From Archegozetes longisetosus (Eukaryota; Arthropoda; Arachnida; Sarcoptiformes; Trhypochthoniidae), in contig JAEMBT020000051.1 of NCBI GenBank assembly GCA_018873245.2, forward strand, positions 1 through 64,000: a stretch of DNA of 64,000 bases, read 5' to 3'. The notes beneath the pieces are model-generated. The model made no database searches. It saw only the letters and a list, made by a program, of their open reading frames with translations, and had not been told where the DNA came from. Below, piece by piece: positions 11,683 to 22,759 of this stretch (position 1 is the first letter of the stretch; each line of letters starts with the position of its first letter). The position numbers were made by a program, and so were the translations under genes.

Positions 11683-13566
11683 ATGAGCCATCCGAGCAAC
11701 GAAGATCGGGAATCATTCTTCAGGGAGTTGGCAATGAAGCCATTGGCGTACTATCATAAACAAGATGGACCAAAAGTAAGAACTGACTTTATTAATGCCC
11801 TCAATGTTATCTTCAATGTAGAAGATGACAACAAGAAATTAATTGAAGAGTTGGTTGACTTGATTCATAGCGCTTCTCTCATCTTTAATGATGTGAAAGA
11901 TGAGAGTGAGTTAAGAGGAGGGTTACCTGTAGCTCACACCGTGTACGGTGTAGCTCTTACTGTAAATGCTGGAACGCTCGGATTTTTGACGGCTTTGTCA
12001 ACAGCTAGTTCATCGATCAAGTCGATTGAGACGAGAGTCAAGGCTATTAAGATCTTAATCGATACTCTCACCGCTCTTAACATTGGACAGAGTATGGACA
12101 TACATTGGACCTGTCCTTCTGAACAGCGCTTCACAAAACCAGATAATGACAGTTATAAAGAGATGATTAGCTATAATACTGGAGCTCTGTTCAACTGTAT
12201 CCTGGATCTGTTGCATCTGTTTAGGACTGTTGAGGTTGATAACAAGATATTATCTATACTTAAGGAATTAGTGAGTAACGTTGGTTACTACTTGCATATC
12301 AAAGATGACTACATCAATTTGGAGTCATCTTCATACCATCAATTGAATGGGATTGGTAAAAGTCTTAGTGAACGTAAGTGGTCATTTCCTCTCATACACT
12401 CCAAGAATCAAGACAAAATCCAGGAGATATACAAGAAGGAAAAGATCACCTTGGAGGACAAGAACAGGATTATCGTCATTTTGGAACAGGAAGGTGTCTT
12501 TGAGATAACAAGACAAGCTATGACATCTCTATTCAAAGTCATCCTGTCTCTCTACGAGAGAGTAAAAGATACAATTCAACTAGCAGATAACACACTATTG
12601 GAGCAGTTGAAGAGAATTGAGTTTAATGAGGAAGAGCATCCTTCGTATGCCAAGAATCTGCAATTCATAATGGTTGAGCCATTCACCATTTCTAACTCGC
12701 CAGTAACTCCATACCCAATATCTGACGAGCTTCGTAAACGATGTAATGACTGGTCACTAGAACGCTTCTGTTCTGATCCAAGTCTGAGAGACAGTGTAAC
12801 TCTCTGTAACCTCGTCTTCCCAACAGCTAAGTCAGAAGAAGAGTATTTCCTTGCTTTCAAAGCTATGGACATAGGTTTCTTCCTGGATGACTTGGTGGAT
12901 CGACACGGACTTACTACAGACGAACTTCAGAACATGGCAGAATTCCTTAAATTACTAACTCATGTAGACGAAAAGGCTCTCGACCTATTAGTCCTGCTTA
13001 ACAAAGAAGATAATGAAGAGGTTCGTATGTGCATGATTGGCTACTATGATTTATACCAAGACATGAAACGCTACTTCACTCCTGATCAGTCATCTCGTTT
13101 TTTAAATAACTCCGTGATTATAATTAGTTCTGAAAAGAACTCTAAGTACGATTTGGATTCTTACAGTCAGATTAGATATATTGATGTTGGAGGCATTTTT
13201 GGGTTTACATTCTTAGAGTTTATCACTGGAATTTCACTTTCCGATGAAATGTTCTTTCACAATAATGATTTTAGAGAGGCATTACACTATGCAATTAAAT
13301 GTACTACTTTACAAAATGACCTCTTTTCTTACAACAAGGATTTATTACAAGGTTATCAGAACTACAACGCATTGTTCTTTAAGGATCAAAATAGCATCAT
13401 AGAAGAGATAAAGGACAGTTACTCTAAATTTAAAAACAAGATGGAGTTGATGTGTTCATTAGATTCCTACAAGTCACTAAGACAACACCTTCAAAGTATG
13501 GATAAGGTTGTTACTGGTAATTTGGAGTGTTCTATAATTACTTCAAGATACAATTCATTGTTGTAA
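11683..13566 (+). CDS. Bifunctional-type prenyltransferase-terpene synthase fusion, copy 1
   Basis: A single uninterrupted frame encodes 627 residues. Residues ~10-300 resemble GGPP synthase: KPLAYYHKQDGPKVR (IPP-site region), FNDVKDESELRGG (first Asp-rich motif, N69-D73), GQSMDIHW (135-142), SYNTGALF (163-170), IKDDYINL (206-213, second motif intact) and RKWSFP (231-236). Residues ~330-627 form a class I terpene synthase: LDDLVD (401-406), sensor Arg R498, NDLFSYNKD (545-553, NSE type ending in Asp) and a C-terminal SRY with R622-Y623. Such TS domains ionise prenyl diphosphates with Mg2+ and cyclise the cation. The PT half departs from canonical residues: Asp to Asn at 69, Arg-Arg-Gly to Arg-Gly-Gly, and Lys to Asn at 165. 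The start is firm: an in-frame TAA lies at 11677-11679. No introns and clearly higher GC than the flanks fit transfer or retrocopying. Domain order is the reverse of fungal chimeras. The product is unknown. Confidence 0.9.
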   Translation: MSHPSNEDRESFFRELAMKPLAYYHKQDGPKVRTDFINALNVIFNVEDDNKKLIEELVDLIHSASLIFNDVKDESELRGGLPVAHTVYGVALTVNAGTLGFLTALSTASSSIKSIETRVKAIKILIDTLTALNIGQSMDIHWTCPSEQRFTKPDNDSYKEMISYNTGALFNCILDLLHLFRTVEVDNKILSILKELVSNVGYYLHIKDDYINLESSSYHQLNGIGKSLSERKWSFPLIHSKNQDKIQEIYKKEKITLEDKNRIIVILEQEGVFEITRQAMTSLFKVILSLYERVKDTIQLADNTLLEQLKRIEFNEEEHPSYAKNLQFIMVEPFTISNSPVTPYPISDELRKRCNDWSLERFCSDPSLRDSVTLCNLVFPTAKSEEEYFLAFKAMDIGFFLDDLVDRHGLTTDELQNMAEFLKLLTHVDEKALDLLVLLNKEDNEEVRMCMIGYYDLYQDMKRYFTPDQSSRFLNNSVIIISSEKNSKYDLDSYSQIRYIDVGGIFGFTFLEFITGISLSDEMFFHNNDFREALHYAIKCTTLQNDLFSYNKDLLQGYQNYNALFFKDQNSIIEEIKDSYSKFKNKMELMCSLDSYKSLRQHLQSMDKVVTGNLECSIITSRYNSLL

Positions 13567-13748
13567 TATCTCGTTACTTGCTATATTGTAAGCCATGTTA
13601 CTTTATTATTTGTTGAGATTATAATAGATTTCGATGGGACTTAAAAGATTTTATACGCTTCATTATCAATAGAAACAGAGATCCTTTTCTAAATTCAAAA
13701 CATCGTTAACTGATTAAAACTCAACTTTACTATTGAAAACATTTGAAA

Positions 13749-13811
13749 AATAAACGCAATCAATTTAAATTTGTATTGAAAAATTGCATTGTATTTAAGA
13801 TTTTTAATAAA
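13749..13811 (+). terminator. Polyadenylation signals of terpene synthase gene 1
   Basis: AATAAA hexamers occur at 13749-13754 and 13806-13811, about 185 and 240 bp after the stop codon. Either would give an ordinary 3' untranslated region. AT-richness lowers the certainty. Confidence 0.45.
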
Positions 13812-14425
13812 GTTTAAAATTTGAATGCAATATATAAAGTGTTAGATTTTTTGCCACGAAATTCGCCCTGCAAATAGTTTTAACACAGCCCCGAGCCCTC
13901 CTCGGAAAAGTCACTTACACTCCCTGAATTGTAGCGTTTCTACACTTCAATACATAATTTGAATCTTCTGGTTAATGAAGATAGCAACAGAATTATGAGT
14001 ATTTAACGGTCAAAATGTTTGGCCACAACTATTGTAATCAAAGGCTCACAGTCTCTTTTATCTGTTCCTAAGAATTGGTCACACGAAGGCGCGGCCATGA
14101 TAATAATATACATCTCAAAATTGTCTCAATTCTCACAATTTTTAACTTCAATAACTCTAAAAGTTATGAACATACTTTAATGAATGAGATATCACAAAAA
14201 AGTACAAAAAAATGGTCTTCAATTAAGTATAAAATTCGCTCCGAAATCAGCAGCGTTTCGAACGTTTGTCTTCATTTTAGATATAAGGTGTTTCAAAGAC
14301 TTTGGAATAATTTCAGAAAAATTTTTCTTATTTTCTAGTACAAATGTTCGAAATTCTTGACCTCCCAGTTATTCTCATGCACTCAAGACTTAAATATACT
14401 CCAAAGCTTATAAATTTGTTGGTTA
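13812..14425. other. Spacer between gene 1 and foldback element
   Basis: It holds a short GC-richer patch (13855-13935) without recognisable coding. The 87-codon frame at 14075-14338 has background composition. Nothing else seen. Confidence 0.45.
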
Positions 14426-14970
14426 GACTAGACTTTACGTGGCCAGAGATTTTCAACATGAGATTTATATATTAATAAACTAAAAATCAAGCCGATTTCA
14501 AATATATAAATTTAACTCACCGCAAATGACCAGAAAATCGGTAAAAAAATTTCCGAAAAATCGACTAGACTTTACGTGGCCAAAAATTTCCGTTACAATC
14601 ATTCAATATAAATAAACCAAAATTTAAGCTGAGTTCAAGTGTATAAATTTTATTCACCGCGAATGACCAGTACATCGTTAAAAAAAATTCTCGAAAAGAC
14701 GACTAGGCATTACATGGCCAGAGAATCCATAGATAAATTTCATATACAAATAATCTATAACTGGTACAGAGTTCAACTATGTAAATTTTATTCACCGCAA
14801 ATGATCAGAGCATCAATAAAAAAATTCCCGAAAATTCGACTAGACTTTACGTGGCCAGAGATTTTCGATATAAGCTTTCTATATAAAGAAACTACAATTC
14901 AAGCTGAGTTCAAATATACAAATTTCATTTGTCGCAAATGATTAGAACATTGGTAAAAAAATTCCGAATA
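14426..14970. repeat. Tandem array, ~137-bp unit, about four copies
   Basis: Units start with GACTAGACTTTACGTGGCCA or close variants at 14426, 14562, 14699 and 14838, giving periods of 136, 137 and 139 bp. Each unit continues with an AAATTTAACTCACCGCAAATGA-like block. The array forms the outer part of the left arm of the foldback element described next. Confidence 0.8.
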
Positions 14971-16140
14971 ATCAAGTATATAGAAAATTACCGTAAAATA
15001 AATTTATGGAATCACGTTTCAACTCAAAGCGATTGAAATCAACAGAATTTCATTGTACTGATTATATATTTTGATGGAACTTCACAAAATTAAAAAATAT
15101 TGAAAAAATGAGAGAACAAGATCCTACCGCACATTGGTCTAAAATAGTACTTAATAAAATATATTTTAAATAAGGTCTTGACAAGGATGAAAAAATTATG
15201 AAATAACGTAGCGTTAATGGTGTAAATTGCTACACCAGATCTGTATAGTTTCACGTTCACAAGATCCGGGAACCGTTTTCTTGAAGTAATGGCGGAATAT
15301 GGTTTATAAATATAAACCAAGTTAAAGATCTTGGCTAATAAATGTACCGTCAGGGCTAAATGTATCATTGGAAGCGTCATAGGGGATGCACTGATTATCG
15401 CTCAGACGATACTCAGTTGGTTTAATAAGGCAAGCAGTTCGGCTTAGTATGTTGAAATCCGATTGGAAATTCTCCGTGTCGGGTCAAAGTAATCCAGCTA
15501 AAATAAGCCAGCAAAAATAACGTCTCAATAATAACAACTATTATAGTGTTTTTAAAAGTCTATTAATGATTTATTGCTTATAATATCAGTATTAATCTAT
15601 ATTAAGCGATGAATTTCACATATGGCTACATTATTTCATAATTTTTTCATCCTTGTCAAGACCTTATTCAAAATATATTTTTTAAGTACTATTTTAGACC
15701 AATGTGCGGTATGATCTTGTTCTCTCATTTTTTCAATATTTTTTAATTTTGTGAAGTTTCATCAAAATATATAATCAGAACAATGAAATTCTGTTGATTT
15801 CAATCGCTTTGAGTTGAAACGTGATTCCATAAATTTATTTTACGGTAATTTTCTATATACTTGATTATTCGGAATTTTTTTTACCAATGTTCTAATCATT
15901 TGCGACAAATGAAATTTGTATATTTGAACTTAGCTTGAGTTGTAGTTTCTTTATATAGAAAGCTTATATCGAAAATCTCTAGCCACGTAAAGTCTGGTCG
16001 AATTTTCGGGAATTTTTTACCGATATTCTAGTCACTTGCGGTGAATAAAACTAATATATCTGAAATAAGCTTAAGCTATCGTTTATTTATATACAAAGTT
16101 TATGTCGAAAATCTCTGTCCACGTAAAGTTGTTCAACCCA
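14426..16140. mobile_element. Foldback element with tandem-repeat arms
   Basis: 14834-15208 and 15634-16005 are inverted copies at very high identity (only scattered substitutions and single-base indels), separated by about 425 bp. The outer parts of both arms continue into the 137-bp units. No transposase was found between the arms; the 96-codon frame at 15090-15380 is also present in the repeat copy at 3798-4330 and is not a gene. The very similar arms mean recent formation or gene conversion between them. Confidence 0.75.
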
Positions 16141-16146
16141 AAATTT

Positions 16147-16680
16147 TTTTATCTGAAGGAATAAAATCATAATCCTAACGTTAAATTGTGGATAATTTGA
16201 ATATTTATCAAGAAATTTTATCTAAATTCTATATTTTATTAAATATAGTAAGTATATCGTCTCATTGATAATATTGCATATTTGATCACGTAAAGCAATA
16301 GTAATTCAACCCTTATCAAAATTTAGGTAGCCCTAAAAAGGGCTGTTTTAAGTCAAATGTCAACTCATTATCGGGTGACATTTCCATCTCTTCGAAGAAC
16401 TTCTTGTATCCTAGCTGAAATTTTAATGATTATTTCAGAACTTTTAGTGAATTATAATTTGTGATGAAATCAAACTATGACTAAAACACACGTGATTCGA
16501 TATGTAAAGACTTATGCTGTATATATATAAATAACGTTATATATTTTAGAAAGATTTACATCTTAAAGTTTTATGAGTTTTAATCAAAGAAAATCAGAAT
16601 TTTGATAAGATTTCTTGATGAATATTCAAATTATCTACGATTTAACGTTGAGATCATGATTTTATTCCTTCAGATAAAAA
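16147..16680. repeat. MITE with ~75-bp inverted ends
   Basis: TTTTATCTGAAGGAATAAAA at 16147 is matched inverted at 16680, and the similarity continues through TTAACGTTGA/TTAAATTGTG and AATATTTATCAAGAAATTTT for about 75 bp. It starts directly at the end of the foldback element. No coding content. Confidence 0.7.
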
Positions 16681-17018
16681 CATTTTGTTTTTTTGAAAAA
16701 TTACATTTTTCGTGTATTTAGGTCTGTAGTTCTTAAACAAACAATATTTGAGTAAAACAAAAATACACGTATCTAATCATTTTTCATCTAGTTTAATTAC
16801 CACCCATCAGAATTGAAAAATTTCCTTCCAACTTCTCTAACAGAATTTACTTGAATAATTCACCTATCTTACAAGTAATTTCAACGCCGATCTATCATAA
16901 TGTGCTTCCCAACATCTAGTATATTCAAAAAAAAGTTTCATCAAAATCCATTGATATTTACTACTAGAAGATCCTAAAAACCGTGGAAGTTAGTTTCTTC
17001 AATGACTGTACATCAATA
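16681..17018. other. AT-rich stretch, nothing recognised
   Basis: About 340 bp without supported features. Confidence 0.45.
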
Positions 17019-17869
17019 TAGTGAAACCTCGTTATTTTGAAATTAGTTCTGCCAAAAAAATTCGTTTAAAATAACAAGTTTTTAAAACATCTGGTATTTT
17101 GAAAAAAGTGTGAAATAAAAGCTCAATCAATGTTCAGCCTTTTATTTATTAATTTTAGGATCTCAAATGAAATCATTTAATGCGCTAAAGAATTAACAAA
17201 TCAAATGTTGTGTTTTGAAAAACTGTATCTAATAATAATTCTTTAACCCTAGAACAGTATTTCACGGTCAAAATGACCCAAAGGTCTATAAAAATTGTTA
17301 TAATTATTTAATGCAATTTCCAATGTTAATAAAACTGATAGTATTTTCAAATGAGTATATTTAGATCCTATTAAGCAATAAATTAATTATTTACAAATTT
17401 TATATTTAAATTGAATCATTTTTAAAGTTAGCTCTATTTGAGTTTAGGCCGAAATTTGTATGTGAAATATGTTTTCACTCAAACCTTAAACTGATTACGT
17501 CAACGATGACGACACTAATAAAGTACAAAACACGCTAACTGTTATGCACCCTAAACCTCACGATAACATACTTTTCCAAATCAATCGATGGGTCAAAAAG
17601 ACCCTATTTTACTGAAATCATCAGTGAAAATCGTTTTACTGTTTAAGGGTTAATATATGAGTTTGATATGTGTTTTGATATTTAAACAGATATTTGAAAA
17701 TAAAGAAGCACATTATACAGTAATCCTTAAAACTCTTCAAACATATTGAGGATTTCAAAATAAGTTGTGCTTTTAACATTATTTCTATAGGAGAAATGAT
17801 AGCACTTTTTTAGATTTTCAAATTAAGTGGTATTTCAAAGTAAGTGGTTTCAATATCGAGTGTCTACTG
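17019..17869. mobile_element. Pogo-like non-autonomous element
   Basis: The left end reads (T)AGTGAAACCTCGTTATT and the right end, inverted, CAGTAGACACTCGATATT. This is the CAGTRNANNCTCGNTNTT pattern seen at the ends of pogo/Tigger-type elements. A TA precedes the left end; the right flank is not a clean TA. It has no transposase and contains the piggyBac MITE at 17247-17649. A diverged copy lies at 6664-7030. Confidence 0.6.
17247..17649. mobile_element. piggyBac-type MITE, TTAA flanked
   Basis: The ends CCCTAGAACAGTA and, inverted, CCCTTAAACAGTA are flanked by TTAA at 17243-17246 and 17650-17653, the target duplication diagnostic of piggyBac. Subterminal GGTCAAAATGACCC and GGGTCAAAAAGACCC palindromes lie just inside each end. 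No transposase is encoded. It sits inside the pogo-like repeat. Confidence 0.85.
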
Positions 17870-20800
17870 AATTGAAAACTAATTTTGAGTCATTAGATCT
17901 GTAGCTTAAAAACAGTAATTGAATAGTTTGATCACCTTTTATTACCTTCTGTTGCCTCTTGTAGATCCTTACAAAGATTAATAACATTCTTACGTTTGAA
18001 TTGCTCAATCCTAATCTGACAGAATTTTAAACCTAAAAGTGTCAGACATTAACGGTATTTTTTAAGAATTATTGGTCGAAATACTACAATGACTTGTATG
18101 CAATAGAGAAAATGTTTATTTTAATTTAACGAGACAGAAATCAATTCTCAGCTCAAACTTTCTGTCGAAAAATAATTGAAAAACATGTGTAAAAAAATTA
18201 AAACTTACAGAACGATTTTCACATTAACCTTGATATGAAAAATTATACACATATATTAATGGGTATAATTATAAACACCTATGATTGTAATCGGTGAACT
18301 AGCCAGAAGCTGAATATTTTTAAGTCATGTGAAAACTACCTATAAATGTAGTCTCTTTTAAGGATTGAGTGAATTGATATAAACCTATAATCATTGAACC
18401 TAAGGCATTCCTTCCTCATTAAAATACAGTCATTACTCTCAATTTCCTTGATATCTGATTCAAGGGAAAGTTTCTTGTATTTGAATCTTGAAAGTGATGA
18501 AAATTTAAAGACATTAAAATATTTATAAAAATTTTCTCCTGATAACATATGTTTGAAACTAGTTTTGGAGATCATCATAAATAGAAAATAGTTTTTTTTC
18601 TGATAGTTTTTACACTTTTTCTCATTTAAACTGATTGAGATTCATTAATGAGATCTATAATGCTATCAATTATAATCAAAATACTTTTTAGTTTAATATT
18701 TTTCATCACGTAACTCTTAGTACTTGATCAAATAGATATTGGAAACTGTGGTCGTCCTTCGATTCAATGAAAATCTATCGAAAACTTCAGGACTTTTTTC
18801 GTGAAAGGAGTAAAATTTACTGACAAATGAAAAAGAGGTGGATTCTTTTTGCAGGATAATGCTTCACCAAGCGAAATATATTTTCAAAATACTTTCTTTA
18901 AATAAAATATTTCAAAGTTCTCATTAACTTTAACCTAAGTAAAACAAATGAGAAGTTAACCAAGGCTTTTATTGATGACTTTCTTAAAAGCTATTCAAAG
19001 ACAATAATGTTTATATTCAGGAATGATTTGAAGACGTTTCAGAAGTTTTTGAATTCATTGTCCTTATCGTTGGATATAGAGCTTTTCCGATCAATCCTAT
19101 TATCTGCTGATAATTTACCCAATCGTTGAACCTCACAGTAGAGTAGAGACGTGTGAAGTACTTTACTATAATCATAGTTACCATTACGATAGTAGGGAGC
19201 ATAAAAATCTGCCACTTGCTTTGATTTACATTGTTTCTAATGTGTTAAATAAACTTTTCACTTAATCCCGATTCTTACGCATTATTTGAAAACTTGCCGA
19301 ATATCCTTCAAAATCAATTCAGAATATTAAGTGAATGGATACGAGGAACTCAAAAGATATGGAATGGACTCGAACCAGACTTCCTCAAGTCGTATTTTAA
19401 CTGTCTTCCGCGCTCTATAGAAATGTGCATTATAGCCAATGATCATATAATAAAGTGATCAGTTCTGTCATTCATTAACCTATGATATTTACCACTTAGA
19501 ACAGAATAAAAATAGTCTCTGAATCTCTTACTGTTGTCTAGTAATTACTTAAGAACACGCAGCAGATTTTTTTCTCCCTACTATACCGACTATACTATAG
19601 GACGCATTTGTCCTGCATTTTATTGAACCTTAATATTAAAAGTCTTACTTTCATCAGATTTAGTCTCTAAATACTATTTCTAGTAATTATATTAGTAAAA
19701 CCCTTATGGACAAATGGACGAAGTAGAATTGATATTAATTAGTTAAAGCAGAATCATATACAAGATTTAACTTTTCAATATCCTGTACTGAATTTCATAA
19801 TTTTGTTAAAAATAATACTTCTTTACTTAACGCTATAAAATCAGATAAAATATATAAGTTTAGACACAAATAAGCAAGATGTAAGTAGCTTTTTAATAAC
19901 TAATGTATGCATAATAATAATAACAATAGATGTTCGAATATGTAAAAATTAACATTAAGTTCCAAATAAAATTTTAAGAATTTACAAAGGGGACGCCTAC
20001 ACTTTTTGTCTTGCATTTTCGAAAAATATATGTGGTCACCCTAGGTACAGTCATTGATAAACGGTCACAACAAGACCTCCAGAAAATAAAACAAAAATTC
20101 TCTTTAGGCTTTATCCTACATTGTATATTGAAATTTACCGATATCAACATTTCTTCCTTTTAAAACAGTTTGTATGAAGTTAGCTCCTGGGTCTTTAGCA
20201 GCTTTTACCTGAAATTACAAGTTCAAAACAGTAAACTTTCTTAATACTTGAGTCAATTCATAATTCACTATAACTAAATGCTTCTCATCTTATGATTTGA
20301 TTTTCATCCATCATTACCTGATTAATTTCCTAGGAATACAACTGTAATTCATTAAGAGTTGAACACATCTTCAAAGAGAATAAGTATGGAATTGAGGCCT
20401 AGAGAAGTACTTTTTCATTAAATTTGAGTTCTAACTTCCGACCATTATCTGCATACTGATCAATTAGGACACTTAGCTCCGCCTGGAAACCTCTGGTATA
20501 TTGCTGTACAAATCTCCACTGGCATTGAATTATTGTAATCAATTCATTTTAATAAACTAACCTTATGAGTAGTTAGGTCTAAAAATTGAATTTTTATTGA
20601 TCAAATTTCTGATTCTTTATTGGTAGCAATTTAAAAAGATTACCGTTTTATTATGTCATATATAACTATTGATATTACAGATGCAGTTTCTTTTAATGAG
20701 TCATTGTACATTTTTAAAAATCTATTATTAGAATTGAAATGAGATAGAAAATAGAAATCTTTAATCAGAGAATATTTCAAAACAAATAACATTTTTATAA

Positions 20801-21368
20801 GTTAGATTTTTTCCCATACACTTCTTTTGCATAGGAATAAACAAAATGCTTATTAAAATATAGGTTATACTTCAATTTTTACATGCCTAACAGAATTAAC
20901 ATTAAGGCTTTGAATAGATTACTTTTAAATTATCTAAATAATCTCATCTATGATGCTCTATATTTTGCAATGACGATAGGAAGAAAGCCCTATTTTATTC
21001 ATACATTGCATCAATGAATAGCCGAAAATCTCAATTTTTATTTGAGTAATTTTTCATAAAACAGGTCTGTAAATATTAGGCTTTAGTGATTTTACTCTGT
21101 AAATAGTGAAGCAGTACAGCCTAATATGAAAACCTCGAGATATTTCAACATAGATTCCACCATCAGATAAACGTCATGAGCTGAAACAAAAAAAAGTCCC
21201 AAAAATTTATTCATTCCATTATCATTTAATTAATTAGACAGCTAAAATCTAATATTGCAAAAGTAATTTAACTCTTAAATTCTTTACTCGTACAAGAAAG
21301 TCCTTGAAAATCAGTATAAAGTTAGTTCAATTTATCTTCAGAACAGTTATCTATACACTAGTAACAAG
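17870..21368. other. 3.5 kb AT-rich stretch, little recognised
   Basis: No credible gene or RNA. Open frames at 18336-18578 and 19017-19202 have background composition. A short fragment at 19990-20050, ending GTGGTCACCCTAG, resembles one end of the GGGTGACC repeat family. This region could contain short exons I cannot see. Confidence 0.4.
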
Positions 21369-21375
21369 TATAAAA
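21369..21375 (+). promoter_or_regulatory. Possible TATA box of the secreted-protein gene
   Basis: TATAAAA lies 141 bp upstream of the ATG at 21510. A start about 30 bp downstream would give a leader of roughly 110 bases. Supported by position only. Confidence 0.35.
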
Positions 21376-21509
21376 ACTTGTTTGACTCTTAAAGTATAGA
21401 CACAGCACAAGGTTTTCACTATTTTTGCTGAAAAAATAATTTGCAACTCAATCAGAATAGCTTGGTGTTCTATGATTCGATTCAAAGTGTTTATCAAAAA
21501 TTGAAGATA

Positions 21510-22556
21510 ATGCCATCATTGTTTGGAATCTTTGTTATTATAGTAGTGCTGGCAAACAATTGTTATGCAGATAATTGTAGTAAGAGGTTAGATCTTGACA
21601 TTTAAGTGTCAATATATGTTGTGACACAATTCATAAAATTTGTTCATTTTAATAGAGAATTAGATTCCAAGTTATTGTCACTTATCGACACATTAGCATC
21701 TAGAGAGATGAAATTCGCAGAAAGTGAACAAGAAATGGATCAGTGGTGCAGGTATTTAGTGAAATTTGTTGATTTAAATCAAAGAAAAAATTCTTCGTAA
21801 ATTTTGACGATTTTTCGAGTCTTTATTTAATAGATTATTTCAAATTTACTAATACTAGAAATGGAATAACTTTTTTAGATCCATACCTGAAATGAGTAAT
21901 TTGGCGAAAAATTATGTCAGAAGATGTTTGAATGGCCTAGCCAAAACTCTTATTTCAGTTACAATTTTCAGTATAGATAAAGTAAATATTAAGCAAACCT
22001 GCAAAAATAAAGTTGAAAGAAATAATTATATTTCAAGAGCGAAGTGCGGTAATAAAGGAAAGAAAAATACAATCAAATGTTGGAATAATTTGATTAAGAA
22101 AATATCGACCATAAAGAATGTGACCGATACTAAAATGAAAATACCTTTAGTTTGTTGGTGAGTCAACTTCTTCAAATTACAGTTTGTTGAAAAATATGAT
22201 AAATAAATACCACGAGAGTAATCACTTATTACGTTCTCCTAGTAAATCATACAAATCATTAATTAATGGATTTAATAAATATTAATTTTTTCAGCTCTTT
22301 CTATGAGTGGAAGACATGTACAATTAATGTCTACAAAAGTATTGGTTCACCAGTTTGTTCAGAGAGTGCTATTGAAGGTTACGACCAATATATATCTCGC
22401 GGATCATTAGATCCATTGAATATAGTCTGTAGTGATTATGACGAAGAAAGCGATAAATGTGATAAAATCATGCCCTTATCAAATAAATCAAAATCTGATC
22501 GATTGAAATACAAAACTCCCTTTCCTGGGGTTATTGAAGTTTTCGACTCATTATAA
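21510..22556 (+). CDS. Secreted 12-cysteine protein, DUF1397/27-kDa hemolymph-like, four exons
   Basis: Exons 21510-21586, 21656-21751, 21879-22157 and 22295-22556 join in frame (77+96+279+262 = 714 bases) to encode 237 residues. Introns of 69, 127 and 137 bp all begin GT and end AG; the third has a perfect GTGAGT donor and a TTTTTTCAG acceptor. The protein starts with a signal peptide (MPSLFGIFVIIVVLANNCYA) followed by about 12 cysteines in the mature part, among them a RRCLNGLAK segment, KCGNKG..TIKCWNNL, IPLVCC..YEWKTC and NIVCSDY. This cysteine layout resembles the 27-kDa hemolymph glycoprotein family (DUF1397), abundant secreted arthropod proteins of uncertain function. Family assignment is from memory of the pattern; the exon structure is directly supported. 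One NVT glycosylation sequon is present. Confidence 0.65.
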
Positions 22557-22743
22557 AAAATATTCAAAAATTTATCCAAATGATGTAAAACAATTAATTA
22601 CTTTTATACACAGTAGAGATTTTTCAAAGATGACGGTAATAATTTTATTGCTTAAACACTAAAAATTGATATAGTAATGAAATTTTAAAGTGAGTATCTA
22701 TATGTAACGTATGATTTTAAGTCAGTTTGTTAACCCTTTATTA

Positions 22744-22749
22744 AATAAA
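22744..22749 (+). terminator. Possible poly(A) signal of the secreted-protein gene
   Basis: AATAAA about 190 bp after the stop codon at 22554-22556. Confidence 0.35.
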
Positions 22750-22759
22750 TGAAAGTCAA

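Noticed and set aside
11683..13566. Ordinary GGPP synthase with a long tail
   Set aside because: The C-terminal 300 residues have a full set of class I terpene synthase motifs in the right order and spacing, so they form a second catalytic domain.
15090..15380. Conserved protein shared with 3670-4017
   Set aside because: The shared translation only reflects the DNA repeat common to 3798-4330 and the foldback element; both strands and frames are conserved alike.
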